Source of the DNA: Cenococcum geophilum 1.58
Lineage: Eukaryota > Ascomycota > Dothideomycetes > Gloniales > Gloniaceae
Length of the DNA: 64,000 nt
NCBI GenBank assembly: GCA_001692895.1
Contig: KV748178.1
Coordinates: 3,458,536-3,522,535, forward strand
Reading direction: 5' to 3'
In this document: in pieces, positions 47,801-57,881 of the stretch
Layout of the letters: the number at the start of each line of letters is the position of its first letter
Position numbering within the stretch: the first letter of the stretch is position 1
Notes under the pieces: generated by a model
Told to the model about the DNA's origin: nothing
Database searches by the model: none
The model's input: the letters and a program-made list of their open reading frames with translations, nothing else
Translations under genes and position numbers: made by a program

Positions 47801-48891
47801 AGTCTTTAACGTAATAACCCTATTTTCCGCAATTTATATAAGCTTCTTCTTTAAACCATCTTTCTTATTATAGAGTCCGCCTAAACATCTTCTGCTATTA
47901 AGATCCCTGGTTTAGCCTCTGCTCCTTAAACCTTTAATTACTTAATCCTTATTCTTTAGGTTTCTATAGTTATTTACTCTATCTCTTATAGGCTTCTTTA
48001 GTACCGCTTAGGTCTATTAGCTCTGCGCTATACTATAGTTTTTAATTTAGCTTTAGTTATTGCGTGCTCTACGCCTTATATAACTATAGAACTCTATCCT
48101 AGCCTCTCTTAGCCTATTCCCTTTAGTAGATCCGATTATTAATCTTAATTACTTAATCTATTAAGTTCCCTTAGGGTGTCCACATCTTCTATTAGGATAA
48201 TTACATCCTAGACTTTAGCCTTAAGTCCTTACTTATACTATGCTATAAGCGCCTTATTATTCCACTCTACTTATATTACTAACGTTTAGAACTGCGTTAT
48301 ATACTTAATTGCTAAGGTTCGTTACGTAATATCTTAAAGTCTTCTTTTCGCTATAGTTACTGCCTCTAGATCTCTAAATATTTATATAAGTCGCTCTGCG
48401 AACCCTTCCTAGCTTAAGAATATAAACCGTACTTCTTAATTAGTGGTCATTATTCCATTTGCCTGTATCTCCGTAAGGTAAAACTTAAACTACTTAAGTG
48501 CCCTTTCTAATAGGAATAGTCCCGCATATACTATTTAATCCATAGGTGTTAGCAGCTTTGCTCCTTCTTATATAACTTTAAAGTGCATTTATATAAGGAA
48601 TCCTTTAAGCTTTAATCTTTCTCCTAAGTACCTCTTAATTAATAGTAACTTAATCTTTGCTACGCCTATCCCATTAATCCTATTTTCTAACGTTGCATTA
48701 TTTTCTATTAGTTAGTCGACTATCTCTTATAGTTATCCAACCGTTATAGGTTGCTATAAGTCAGTGTCTACTATACTGGTGTCGTTACCTAACCTTAAAG
48801 TAGTTGCCGCCGTTAATAGCGTTATGGTGGCTGCTTTTGGTGGCATATTATTCGACTTTCTGTATTTAATACCGTAACTAGGTAGTAATTG
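41891..48891 (-). mobile_element. Gypsy-2 interior: gag, protease/RT, integrase
   Basis: Minus strand from Gag at ~48.85 kb through RT (~45 kb) to integrase (SDRDLRFIVVFL and YYPQTDG legible at ~42.25-42.35 kb). Interrupted by the SINE-like retroposon at 43829-44845. Confidence 0.85.
43829..44845 (+). mobile_element. SINE-like non-autonomous retroposon, copy 2 (~1,017 bp)
   Basis: Same ends and internal order as copy 1 at 5786-6800, but more C-to-T/G-to-A changes. Flanked by AATAAATTTATCT (43816-43828 and 44846-44858), with an A/T-only tail GAATTATTATTAT. The Gypsy-2 copy at ~60.9 kb shows the uninterrupted site, proving insertion into the Gypsy-2 RT region. No coding capacity seen. Confidence 0.9.
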
Positions 48892-49317
48892 TATAACGGA
48901 ACCTTGTAGTAGGAACTACGGTAGGCTCGTTAATAGGCTAGGTGTATAGGAAATACAAAGGCAGAAGTTAACAACGTAATAACAACTAGTAGAGTAGTTG
49001 CCTTACAAATTAACTCTAATTATATTCTAAGAATTACTACAAGAAAGGAACTATCTAGGTAGGGACTGAGGGTCCTTAAATATATAACCGTACTCCTATA
49101 AAATCCTTCTTATACGTAATAAACGTATACTCTATCTACTCTGTTACGGATTATATAGATTATATAGATTATATAGATCACATTATATGACCTTAGTTAC
49201 TATTCCTTATTATATAGCTCTATCGGCTCCATCCTAGACCGTGCTTAAATTAACCAACTAGCTTCTTCCAACTCTTCTCTAAGTAGTTATAACATTGTAC
49301 TTAAAGCGTTCGTAACA
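48892..49317 (-). repeat. Gypsy-2 5' LTR
   Basis: 426 bp, matching 34334-34759 along its whole length; followed by CTTAT, the target duplication. Confidence 0.92.
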
Positions 49318-49322
49318 CTTAT

Positions 49323-52300
49323 GTCCTTAATATTCTTAAGTTTTTGCTAGTTTATAATTACTTCAACCTTCTTTAGGTCTATTTATATACCTTTTATAAA
49401 AATAAGGAGTCTAAAGTATAGGACTTCTGTTTTATAAAACTTATATTTATCTATATCTAATTATAAACTAGCTTTATACAGGCCTTATAAAATAAAGTTA
49501 ACGTATTTCTAATATTTGGTTAGGTTATTACTATATATTAAAATGTTATTAATATAAGCGGTATAAAAGATATCTAGGTAGAAACATAGGGTACTATTTA
49601 CGTAATATTAAAATAAGCTTAAGGTATTTATAAGGCCAAATAGCTTTACTAAGTATTTAAATAATTTATACCGAGTATAAAATATAGTAAGCTATTTATC
49701 TCCTTTTATAATATAGAGGCGGTTAAATATAGAGATAATATTAAGCTTTATATAATAGCGAGCCTTACTTAGTTAGTTTAACGTCTCTTATATTAATGGG
49801 ATTAAATATTAGTTCTTAACGGTAACGGCGTTAAGAGCTTTAGTAGTCTATATAGAAGTATAAACCACTACTAGGTTTCTTAATAAAGATTACTAATACA
49901 GCTATAGGCAATAAGCTTGCTTTAATAAATCCTTTACTTAGGTTCTCGTCTAAATACTTTTATAGTACTTAGAGCTTATTTTAGAATATCCTATATAAGG
50001 GTCTAAATTTAGGCTGCTTTCCTTTAAGTATAATCTTATAGTTATATAGTTGGTATTTTAGTAGCTTATTAGCTTTCTTTTATAAAAATATATCTAGTCG
50101 GTAATAATACTTTACTAGTACTTTTATAGCAGGGTTAGTATGCTTCTTTAGTACTAAGGCCTTTTTAATATTGGCTATTACAATAGCAAAGATTGTATAT
50201 TTAGGTTTCTTAGCAAGTTGCGCTAACGGGGTAGCTCCAATTATATGGATATTTAGGGTGTTAAGCTTACTTAGGTCGTCCATGGTTTTTTTATATAAAT
50301 TCTTATTTAGCTTTAGGTTTAGTATTAGGTATAAAGTTAGTATTAAATTTAGGTTCGGGTTCTTTAAGTATGCTTTTTATAGTAGAGTACCAGCCCTTTT
50401 AGTATTTTTATATAGTAAGCTTAAGCTTTTACTTAGCGTAGGGTGGTATAGTACTTAGGGTCTATTTATAGTGTTTAGTAAAATTTTTAGATTCTTAATA
50501 GATATCGGTAGAAGTCTTATATTAGTAGAATTCGGTGGAATTCTTAGGCTAGTAGAATTGGGTAAACTTCTTAGATTTTAGTTTAGGGTCTAAGTAGTAA
50601 GTTATAAAGAACTTCTGCTTATAACGGAAGGCAGTAAATAGATGCTTAAGGTTATCCTAATTAATAGTTACCTTATATAGCTTTACCTAAGGTTATCTAA
50701 GAATTACTAGGTAACCTAGGGTAGTAATAAAAAGCCTAATTAGTTCTTTATGGTTTAGGTATTAAAGTCTTAGGTATACTACATAGGTAATTCGGCCTAA
50801 GACTATACGTTTACTATTAAATCTAAATATATTAATATGCTGGTTAAGGGGGGTTAGGGTAAAACTATTATCTTATATAAAGATCTTATTAATAAATCCT
50901 ATACTACTAGCCTCTATATTAATTAGGACTTAAGTACTAGCCTATTAATTATTCTACCAAAGATAATAGTTAACGGTTATGCTATAATCCTTAGAGTTAA
51001 AGTTTATAATATCTAAAGTATTTAATTGAGATCCTAAGGTAGAGCCGTCCTGGAGAGCGACTTAACTCTAAGATATGCCTTTTAGTAGCGAGCGGGAAGG
51101 GGTTTCTATAGAATATTAGTTATAGCTTTACCCTTATAAGTGGTGCTTACTAAATATAGGGCTAGAACTAGGTAAAAATTAGGGATAGTAACTAGAAGAT
51201 TAATGCGGTAAACGGTTACTAGTATTAGCCGTTTATAAATTATATTTGGGTATAGAGATAGAGTAGTAGTTAAAGAAGTAGGAGTTACTTCTATATTTAA
51301 AGCAGAAGCTTAGCTTAGTGCGTCCTTATTTAAAGGACCCTAGTAGGGCGTATCCTAGGGTCCTAGTATTAATATCTATAGCGTTAGGGTGCTTAAGCTA
51401 AGATAATAACTGTCACGGGACTACTAAGTCGCTTGTCCATCTCGTAACACCTATATACGTACCACTACCACCCCTATATCTTCGACCACGTTTCCCAACC
51501 TATTCCTGTTCTATATCGAACGTCTTAAACCATTACGCGTTAATATACTTAGCACGGTCAATAGCTAGCAATCAAGCTTATTTGCAACTGCTTTGTCAAT
51601 TCCGTGACAATAACTTAGTAGACGTTTATAGGGTTATTATATTATATTAAGGAGCGGGCTTTAGTATTAGACGTAGTATATTATTATACCATTTATTAAT
51701 AATATTTATGTAGGCATTAAGGCCTCCTAGTGGGTCTATACCTATTAGGGAGGTTTTTAGTTTAGGAATTAGGGATTTAATAAGGCTATTAATTGGTACG
51801 GAGTCGTTTCAACCTATTTTCCTTACGTAACGGTTAAATTTAGAGAAGTATACTAGAAAACTTTTCGTTCCTTAAGCTATATAGTTTATCTTCCTTTAAG
51901 CGGTAGCTTAGCGGTTTAGGTTACTATATATAGCTTTAAGAAGTATAACTAGGCTTTATACTAAGTTTGGCTAAAGGGGTTTAATAAGATTAGCTACCTC
52001 TTCTTTTAGTTAACTTAGTGCGTAATAGAGTTAGTTAGCTTTAGTTAGGTAACGGTTAACATTACTAATTAGCTTATTTTTAAGCTAGCTTAGAAATAAT
52101 TAGAGCTCTTATTATTTATTAATAAATACTAAGGGATTTAGTAGTTGTTTAGATTATTACGGTATAGTAATTGGCTTAGGGTAAGAGGCTACTATAGGTT
52201 TAGGGCTTGCGTTCCTCATATCTATCTCTAAAGATAGCGTTTAGTCTTAAGGTCCTAGCGTAGGCATCTTAAGGGTATGGATTTCCTCTTAAAGGTCCTT

Positions 52301-52499
52301 AATTAATTACTAGTATCGTAGTTCTTATTCAGCTTATTATTAATTTAAAATAGCTTAGTTTTATATAAAGGCGTCTATAAAAGACTTCTATATCCCTACT
52401 AATTATTCTTAGAGTGTAGATATAATACTAGCAGCTATTATAAGAGCTTTAGGTTCGTTCTGCATATTAATAGTAGTATAGGTAGTTAACGTAACGTAG
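49323..52499 (-). mobile_element. Gypsy-1 interior, upstream part
   Basis: Minus strand: RT continues from the break at 49.3 kb, then degraded protease/gag up to the right LTR. Holds the young solo LTR at 51411-51609. Confidence 0.7.
51411..51609. repeat. Young solo LTR (199 bp)
   Basis: TGTCACGGGACTAC...TTCCGTGACA with exact target duplication ATAAC (51406-51410, 51610-51614). Normal composition, no visible RIP, in contrast to the Gypsy-1 DNA around it. Confidence 0.9.
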
Positions 52500-53220
52500 T
52501 ATTACGGAGTAGGTATAAGCGGCGATAATATATAGTAAAGTAGATATTATTAAGCTATATATATAAACTATATAAGGAGGTTAAGATATTATATAAGGAA
52601 AGAAGGTAGGAAAATAGAAAGAAAGGATATATATTATGGACTTAGTTGCTTAGTTAATACGTGCATAATGTCACGGAGTGAGTATAAACGGCGATAATAT
52701 ATAGCAAGGTAGATATTATTAAGCTATGTACATGAACTGTGCGAGAAGTCAAGACGTTGCGTAAGGAAAGAAGGTAGGAAAACGGGAAGAAAGGGTACAT
52801 ATCGTGGGCTTGGTTGCTTGGCCAACACGTGCACGGAGCAGAATAGGATTCAGGTGGTGGAACTTGGTGGAACTTGGTGGAATATGGCAGAATGTGGCAG
52901 GTTGCCGTCAGATTGCCGCAGATTGCTGTTAGATTGCCGTCTCGTGGTCGGTCTCTGGTTGCTAAGTCGGTGGACGTGGACGTGTATAAGGTGTCACGGG
53001 GGTGTCCTGTGACACATAAAGTAGAATAGGATTTAGGTAGTAGTCCTAGCAGAACTTAGCAGGATTTAGTAGAACTTAGTAGAATATGGCAGAATGCGGC
53101 AGATTGCTGTCAGATTGCCATAGATTGTTATTAAATTGCCGTCTTATAGTCAGTCTCTAGTTACTAAGTCGGTGAAAATAGGTAGATATATATAAGGTAT
53201 TACGGGGGTGTCCTATAATA
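52500..53220 (-). repeat. Gypsy-1 right LTR (5' LTR), interrupted
   Basis: Begins TATTACGGAG and ends TCCTATAATA, RIP-altered forms of TGTCACGGAG...TCCTGTGACA. About 370 bp when the solo LTR and its duplication are removed. Confidence 0.88.
52669..53014. repeat. Young solo LTR of the Gypsy-1 family inside the old LTR (346 bp)
   Basis: TGTCACGGAGTGAG...GGTGTCCTGTGACA with exact target duplication CATAA (52664-52668, 53015-53019). It is a less mutated relative of the LTR it sits in and lacks a ~24-bp segment that the older copies have. Contains tandem units around AGATTGCCGTC. Confidence 0.92.
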
Positions 53221-54438
53221 GTATAAAGTAAAGTAGATATGCTATAATAAGACTATTTAGAACCTAAATAACCTAAATAACGCTATAGAAAAGATTTAAA
53301 AGTATTAAAAGAAATTAGGTTAGGTAGTATTAAAAAAAGAATTATCTAAGGAGGACTTAAGAGGACTAGCTGCTAAGCTACTTAAAACTATTTTCTTCCC
53401 TACTTAAGGAAAATCCGTTCTTTTATTACCTGACTTAGCTAAACCCTATTAAACCAGCTTCTACTCCTTTAAGTAACCCTTTTTATAGACCTTTTTAAGA
53501 CTTAGGAGATGAGTAAAGACAGCTATATAGGCTTTAAACGCCTTATACTCTACTTTATAAGCGTAAAGCTTTACTTTAAGGGCAAGATGCTCTTCCTTAT
53601 AAAACCGCTATAGTTTAAAAAGCGTGATTAAGAGTTTGTAGTTAAGCTGTTTAGTAGTAAATTAAACCTAAAACCCTAAAGGCAATTAATAAGGGTATTT
53701 AATAACTATTTAGAGTAATAAAACGCGTATATTTAATATTAGACATAAAGTAGACGTTATAGAACGAATATATATTCGCTTTTATATACTTAAAATAAAA
53801 GGAAGGTTAGTAACTAAAAGGGGCTATAATCGTAATATAATCTAACCCCTTTTTTATATAACAAGAACACAGAGTAGGTATAATTTTACTAAAAGAATTA
53901 ATATAAGCGACTGTATAAAGATAATAATTAACCTAGAAAAGGGAAGAAGTTGCTTTAGGTATAATAAGTAATATAAAAAACCAAATTAAATAAGGGGACA
54001 CTATACCTCTAATTAACAACTTAGAGATATAGGATATCTTTAAAAACGAAGATAAAGAGAAGGGGGATAGTGTTATAGACCTTATAATAGAAGTACTATA
54101 GATACTTAGTAAATTAGACGAGCTATAGGACGTAGTACGGGCCATAATAAAACTAGTAGAACTATATAACAAGGTTACATAATAATTAGACGTATTAAAC
54201 TTATTAGGTAACGCTAAGCCCTACACTTAATATAGATAACCCATACCTTATGTATAAAGGGGATTTCCTAAAAGTATAGTTGTGTATATAAAGGACTACA
54301 GTCTTACCTTAGATAGTTCTCTCTTTGTAGTAAATCTTAGAATATAACTGGAGTTAATCTATTGGGCACTTACTCCATAGTCAGATCTTGTTGTGTTTAC
54401 CTACACACCCAGCCTATTAACAAGTCCACCGGGGTACA
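53221..54438 (+). mobile_element. Chromovirus 3' end in opposite orientation, with LTR
   Basis: On the plus strand this matches, in order, the Gypsy-2 segment from the end of the chromodomain (35.6 kb downward) to the LTR: a shared stretch around ATTAGGTTAGGTAGTATTA at ~53,308 and another around CTTTAGGTATAATAAGTAA at ~53,952. The LTR starts near 54071 (TGTTATAG after a purine tract AGGGGGATAG) and ends near 54438 (GGGGTACA). Interior RIP-mutated and broken. Gypsy-1 appears to have inserted into it. Confidence 0.75.
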
Positions 54439-54589
54439 GCTGAGCGTGGTCCGGAGTGGTCGCCGATGGGGGTCGGCGAAAGTTGAGCGTGGTCGCCGAT
54501 GAAGCGCCGGCAAAAGGTCGGCGGTACGGAGTACTCAACTTTTACCCATACAGAACGCGCATCAGTAGCCACAATTTGCCTTTAGTAAC
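54439..54589. other. Short GC-rich non-repeated segment
   Basis: 151 bases without visible RIP, with internal near-repeats of GAGCGTGGTCGCCGATG. No gene supported; the ORF spanning it lacks recognisable content. Confidence 0.4.
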
Positions 54590-54768
54590 TGTTGGAATAT
54601 ATGGACAGGAATATAGGGACAGAAGTTACGTGGTTACGCGTCGTCGACGTGTCGTCGTCGTGTCTTTGATTAGTCACCCTTATGGTGACTAATCAACCCC
54701 CTACTTAGGCACCGCGATCCTTACGATCCTCTGCTTTCGAGACCTATTAGACAAGAATCAATTCAACA
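54590..54768. repeat. LTR-like repeat (179 bp) with perfect hairpin
   Basis: TGTTGGAATATATGG...AATTCAACA, Copia-like termini. Contains a perfect 13-bp inverted repeat (TTGATTAGTCACC at 54666-54678, loop CTTAT, GGTGACTAATCAA at 54684-54696). The flanks GTAAC and GTTAA do not match, so a solo LTR is likely but unproven. Confidence 0.55.
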
Positions 54769-55038
54769 GTTAATAGGCCATACAAGTGCACTTGGGTGAT
54801 ACCGACAGTAACCATATACATTAAATATATAGTGTATATGCCAAGTATATGCACATATATAACTACAAAATACCTATATTAAATGGCTTATTGGTAGATG
54901 CATATGCTAAGTATATGCTAAGTATACAGTTATAGACAATATAGTATATCCTATCTCTATAAAATAGTATATATACACCTATAAGAATATATTATAGTAA
55001 TTAGACAGCTTTTTAGTAAATATATATTATATTAATAG

Positions 55039-55221
55039 TGTTACGGGACTTAGTCAATTAAGGCACAAGCGCCGTAAAGAACGTATGCAAGCCTGTACAA
55101 TTGGAATGTCTATCGACGAGGATATTAAGCTGAGGAGCAGAAGGTAGAGGAAAGGACGTCTATATGCGTGCGCTAAGTCTTAAGCGAGCCCCTGACCAGA
55201 TCCGTTACGGGTGCCGTAACA
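55039..55221. repeat. Young solo LTR (183 bp)
   Basis: TGTTACGGGACTTAG...GGTGCCGTAACA with exact target duplication AATAG (55034-55038, 55222-55226). Not visibly RIP-mutated. Inserted in the subterminal region of the piggyBac-like element. Confidence 0.9.
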
Positions 55222-55234
55222 AATAGTATATATG

Positions 55235-55345
55235 CTTAGTATATACTAAGTATATATATACTTATAAGAATATATTATAGTAGTTAGACAGCTTTTTAGT
55301 AAATATATATTATATTAGTGGTGTATATACTTAGTATATACTAAG
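55235..55345. repeat. Palindromic motif repeats
   Basis: The perfect 16-bp palindrome CTTAGTATATACTAAG occurs at 55235-55250 and 55330-55345, with partial copies at ~54,905-54,930 and ~55,465. Likely subterminal repeats of the piggyBac-like element. Confidence 0.65.
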
Positions 55346-55749
55346 TATATATATAGTATACCTTATATAAAATATAAAATAATGCTTTAAAAGGTAGTAT
55401 AAATAATTTATAAAAAAAACAAGGTCTTTTTAAGGCAATAATAAAACTAGTAAAGTATGGAGTAAGTATATACTTAGTATATCTAGAGTATATGCGGCAT
55501 ATATAGGTTATATATTAATTATAATTAATATAAAGTATATGCCTAGTATATGCCTAGCATATACTCTATATATAACTTATCCTATACGCCGTTAATAAAG
55601 GCGTACGCACAAGCGAACCAACTAGAGCCTCTAGATTAAATCAAGTCTTAGCAAAATAAAGCTATAGATTTAATTATAAATTAAGGCTCCAAATTATTAT
55701 AATAAAGCTCAATTTTAATATATAATTAACTTTATTATGTCCTAATTAG

Positions 55750-57430
55750 GCTAAGGTGTTCCTACTAGTAAGGCCCTACTTTATAGAGGGGTATATTGCA
55801 TAAAGCATAGCCAAATTAGGTCCTTAGAGGATAACGTTATCTTACTTATTCCTTACTACCGCGAGGTTTCTATATTGTGTTTACTAAAAGCTCTATAAGA
55901 GGCTTCATTTTTGCTTATTTATTTATACCTCTTCTACTAGCAGCTATATAAGCTACACAGCTTAGCTTTTTAGAAAACAGCTAAACAGGCTCTTGCCCGT
56001 ATTCCTCCGCAGGCGCCTTATAAATATCCTTATCTTCTATTATAGCAGATAGGCCGGGTAGTTTAGTAAGATATTTACCTTATTTAAATAAGGCACTAAT
56101 AAGATCTTCGTAGAAGGCTTTATAGACGCTATAGGTAGGCTAATAACTAGGTACTAACTTAGTAGAGAGTTTATAGCAATTAGTAACAGTTATATTAAGA
56201 AGGAAGTAGTAGAGAGGCTTCTATAACTTTAAGTGCGTCCTCTATATATTATAATAAAACCTTAGTTAATTGGCTTAATTAACCCCGCCTATAAAGTGGT
56301 TATATATATTAATAAACTGTAGTATTAAGAGCTCCTTTATAGCCTTATTTCCGAAGATTTTACGCGTTTATTAGGCTCTAGATACTATAGCAGTAGGACG
56401 TTATTACGTTTGTTAAACCTTAACCCTACTTAGTAATATATAATGTTACTATCCGTAAAGCCTTATTTTTAGGTAGTAAATATACCTAAATTAACCGTAC
56501 TTATAAAAAGTACTATATTAGCGTCTTTTTAGGCAAACTCTATAATAAAGCTATCCTTTAAAAGCCTCCCGTATAACTTCCCCTATTTAATCTACCCTAA
56601 ATATACTAATTTAAGATCTGCGAGCGACCAATTAATATACTTAAAAGGGTCCTTTTTTAGGTATAAAGCTAGCTCCGTTCGTTTAGCTTCCCATTTATTA
56701 ACTACCTTATGTCTTGTTTTAGTCGTTTATATAATTCCTATAGCTCTAATTCCTTCCTTGCGAAGCTGATAAAGTAGCTTAATACTTATAAAAAGGTTAT
56801 CCAGCTATATAACATGCTTATTCTTATTAAAATATTATTTACTATTAAGCTCCTATAGTAGAAGGTCTAATACTACTACCTATGTCTTAAAAAAGCCCTT
56901 ATCCTTTATCTAATACTTATCCAAATTAATAGGTCCCTTTTTATCACCTTTTATATACCAAAGCCAGTCTAATATATAGCCCTAATTGGCTACAGCCCAC
57001 ACTTTAAAGCCTTCTAGTATTGGTTTATTTGGAATATTAACTATTTTAAAAGCTTAGCTGGTAAATTAAACAATTATTTTATTAATAGTAAGGTAAGTTC
57101 TAGGCTTCTAATAGAGCTAAAAACGGTTATATAGGGTATCGCTGAGTGTAGCAATCTTATTAAAAGGAGACTCCTTCGTCTCGTTACTAAAAAGCTTTAG
57201 TATTAATACATAAAGCTTTAAATTAATCTGCTACCACTAATCCTTACTAATATTCTCCCTTACTGTAAAATAGTTAACTCCCTTCTTATAAGAGGTTGTT
57301 TAGTATTCCTTAATATCTCTTTCTAGTAATAGGCCTATATAAATTATTACTACTAAGAATATAAGAAGCTCCCTTAGAGAGGTAGGCTTCCATTTTTAAG
57401 GCCTTATAACCCTCCTACTTTTATCCTTAT
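55750..57430 (-). pseudogene. piggyBac-like transposase relic
   Basis: The minus-strand reading includes PILEGFKVWAVANQGYILDW (about 57,030-56,960), HVIQLDNLFISIKLLYQLR with one stop (about 56,820-56,760; the D of LDNLF is a catalytic aspartate in piggyBac transposases) and, further on, a block like ANQLRFYYNIQRTHLK near 56,270-56,215 where the family has the DQL...YY region. Scattered TAG/TAA codons from CAG/CAA/TGG show RIP damage. Family assignment is good; ends approximate. Confidence 0.8.
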
Positions 57431-57456
57431 ATTCTTAATAGGGGTAAAGCCTTATA

Positions 57457-57881
57457 TGTAACGGAACCTTATAGCAGGAACTACGGTGGGCTCGTTATTA
57501 GGCTAGGTGTGTAGGAAATGCAAAGATAGTAGTTAATAACGTAATAACAACTGGTGGAGTGGTTGCCTAATAAATTAACTTTAATTGTATTCTAAGAATC
57601 ACTATAAGGAAGGAACTATCTAGGTAGGGACTAAGGGTCCTTAAATACACAACCGTACTTCTATAAAATCCTTCTTATATATGATATACGTCTTATATAT
57701 AAGGTACGTAAGTTCCTCTCGTTCCTCTTATTTAATACGTAGTATATTATATAACCTTGGTTACTAATCCTCATTATATAGTTCCACGGGTTCTATCTTA
57801 GACCGTGCTTATATTAACCAACTAGCTTCTTCTAACTCCTCTCCTAGTAGTTATAGCATTGTATTTAAAGCGTCCATAATA
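57457..57881 (-). repeat. Gypsy-2b 3' LTR (variant)
   Basis: 425 bp; starts TGTAACGGAACC and ends CATAATA before CTATCTCCC, as in Gypsy-2. A central block of ~70 bp differs from Gypsy-2: the ATTATATAGA tandem is absent and replaced by unrelated sequence. Confidence 0.88.

Larger units (their letters stand above)
34334..49317 (-). mobile_element. Gypsy-2: chromovirus (Ty3/Gypsy with chromodomain), nested
   Basis: A 14,984-bp unit inserted in Gypsy-1's RT region with the target duplication CTTAT (34329-34333 and 49318-49322). LTRs of 426 bp at 34334-34759 and 48892-49317. Gag begins just inside the right LTR (minus, from ~48848, MPPKAATITLLTAATTLRLG); RT at ~44.85-45.2 kb ([20 protein letters not shown]), integrase at ~42.2-42.4 kb, chromodomain at ~35.5-35.6 kb. 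Without the Copia and retroposon insertions it is about 7.95 kb, a normal chromovirus size. Broken many times by RIP. Ambiguous bases at ~42.0-42.09 kb. Confidence 0.92.
31857..53220 (-). mobile_element. Gypsy-1: Ty3/Gypsy element, old, with nested insertions
   Basis: The minus-strand element is bounded by a left LTR truncated at its outer edge (31857-32164) and a right LTR (52500-53220, itself interrupted). A G-rich purine tract (minus sense) adjoins the left LTR. Gypsy reverse transcriptase/RNase H blocks lie near 33.9-34.3 kb and continue at 49.3-50.4 kb, split by Gypsy-2. Removing nested elements leaves about 5.8 kb. It is broken in many places by RIP-type mutation and is the oldest member of this nest. 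Confidence 0.82.
54771..57456 (-). mobile_element. piggyBac-like DNA transposon, RIP-degraded, interrupted
   Basis: Degraded piggyBac-family transposase on the minus strand (about 57,430-55,750) plus an AT-rich subterminal region with palindromes and a ~54-bp direct repeat (54981-55034 and 55264-55317). A TTAA lies at 54770, a possible end, but the matching right end is not visible because Gypsy-2b interrupts at 57457. The left limit is uncertain. Confidence 0.7.

Noticed and set aside
50080-50458. Overlapping ORFs of 67 and 95 codons
   Set aside because: Inside the Gypsy-1 fossil; residual open stretches in AT-rich DNA.
53933-54172. 79-codon minus-strand ORF
   Set aside because: Antisense of the opposite-facing chromovirus fragment at 53221-54438.
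54456-54692. 78-codon ORF
   Set aside because: Crosses from a short GC-rich segment into an LTR-like repeat; no support as a gene.
54800-55600. Regularly spaced AT-rich repeats as a possible CRISPR or centromere
   Set aside because: Repeats are palindromic and irregularly spaced, next to a piggyBac-like transposase; eukaryotic context excludes CRISPR, and there is no satellite array.
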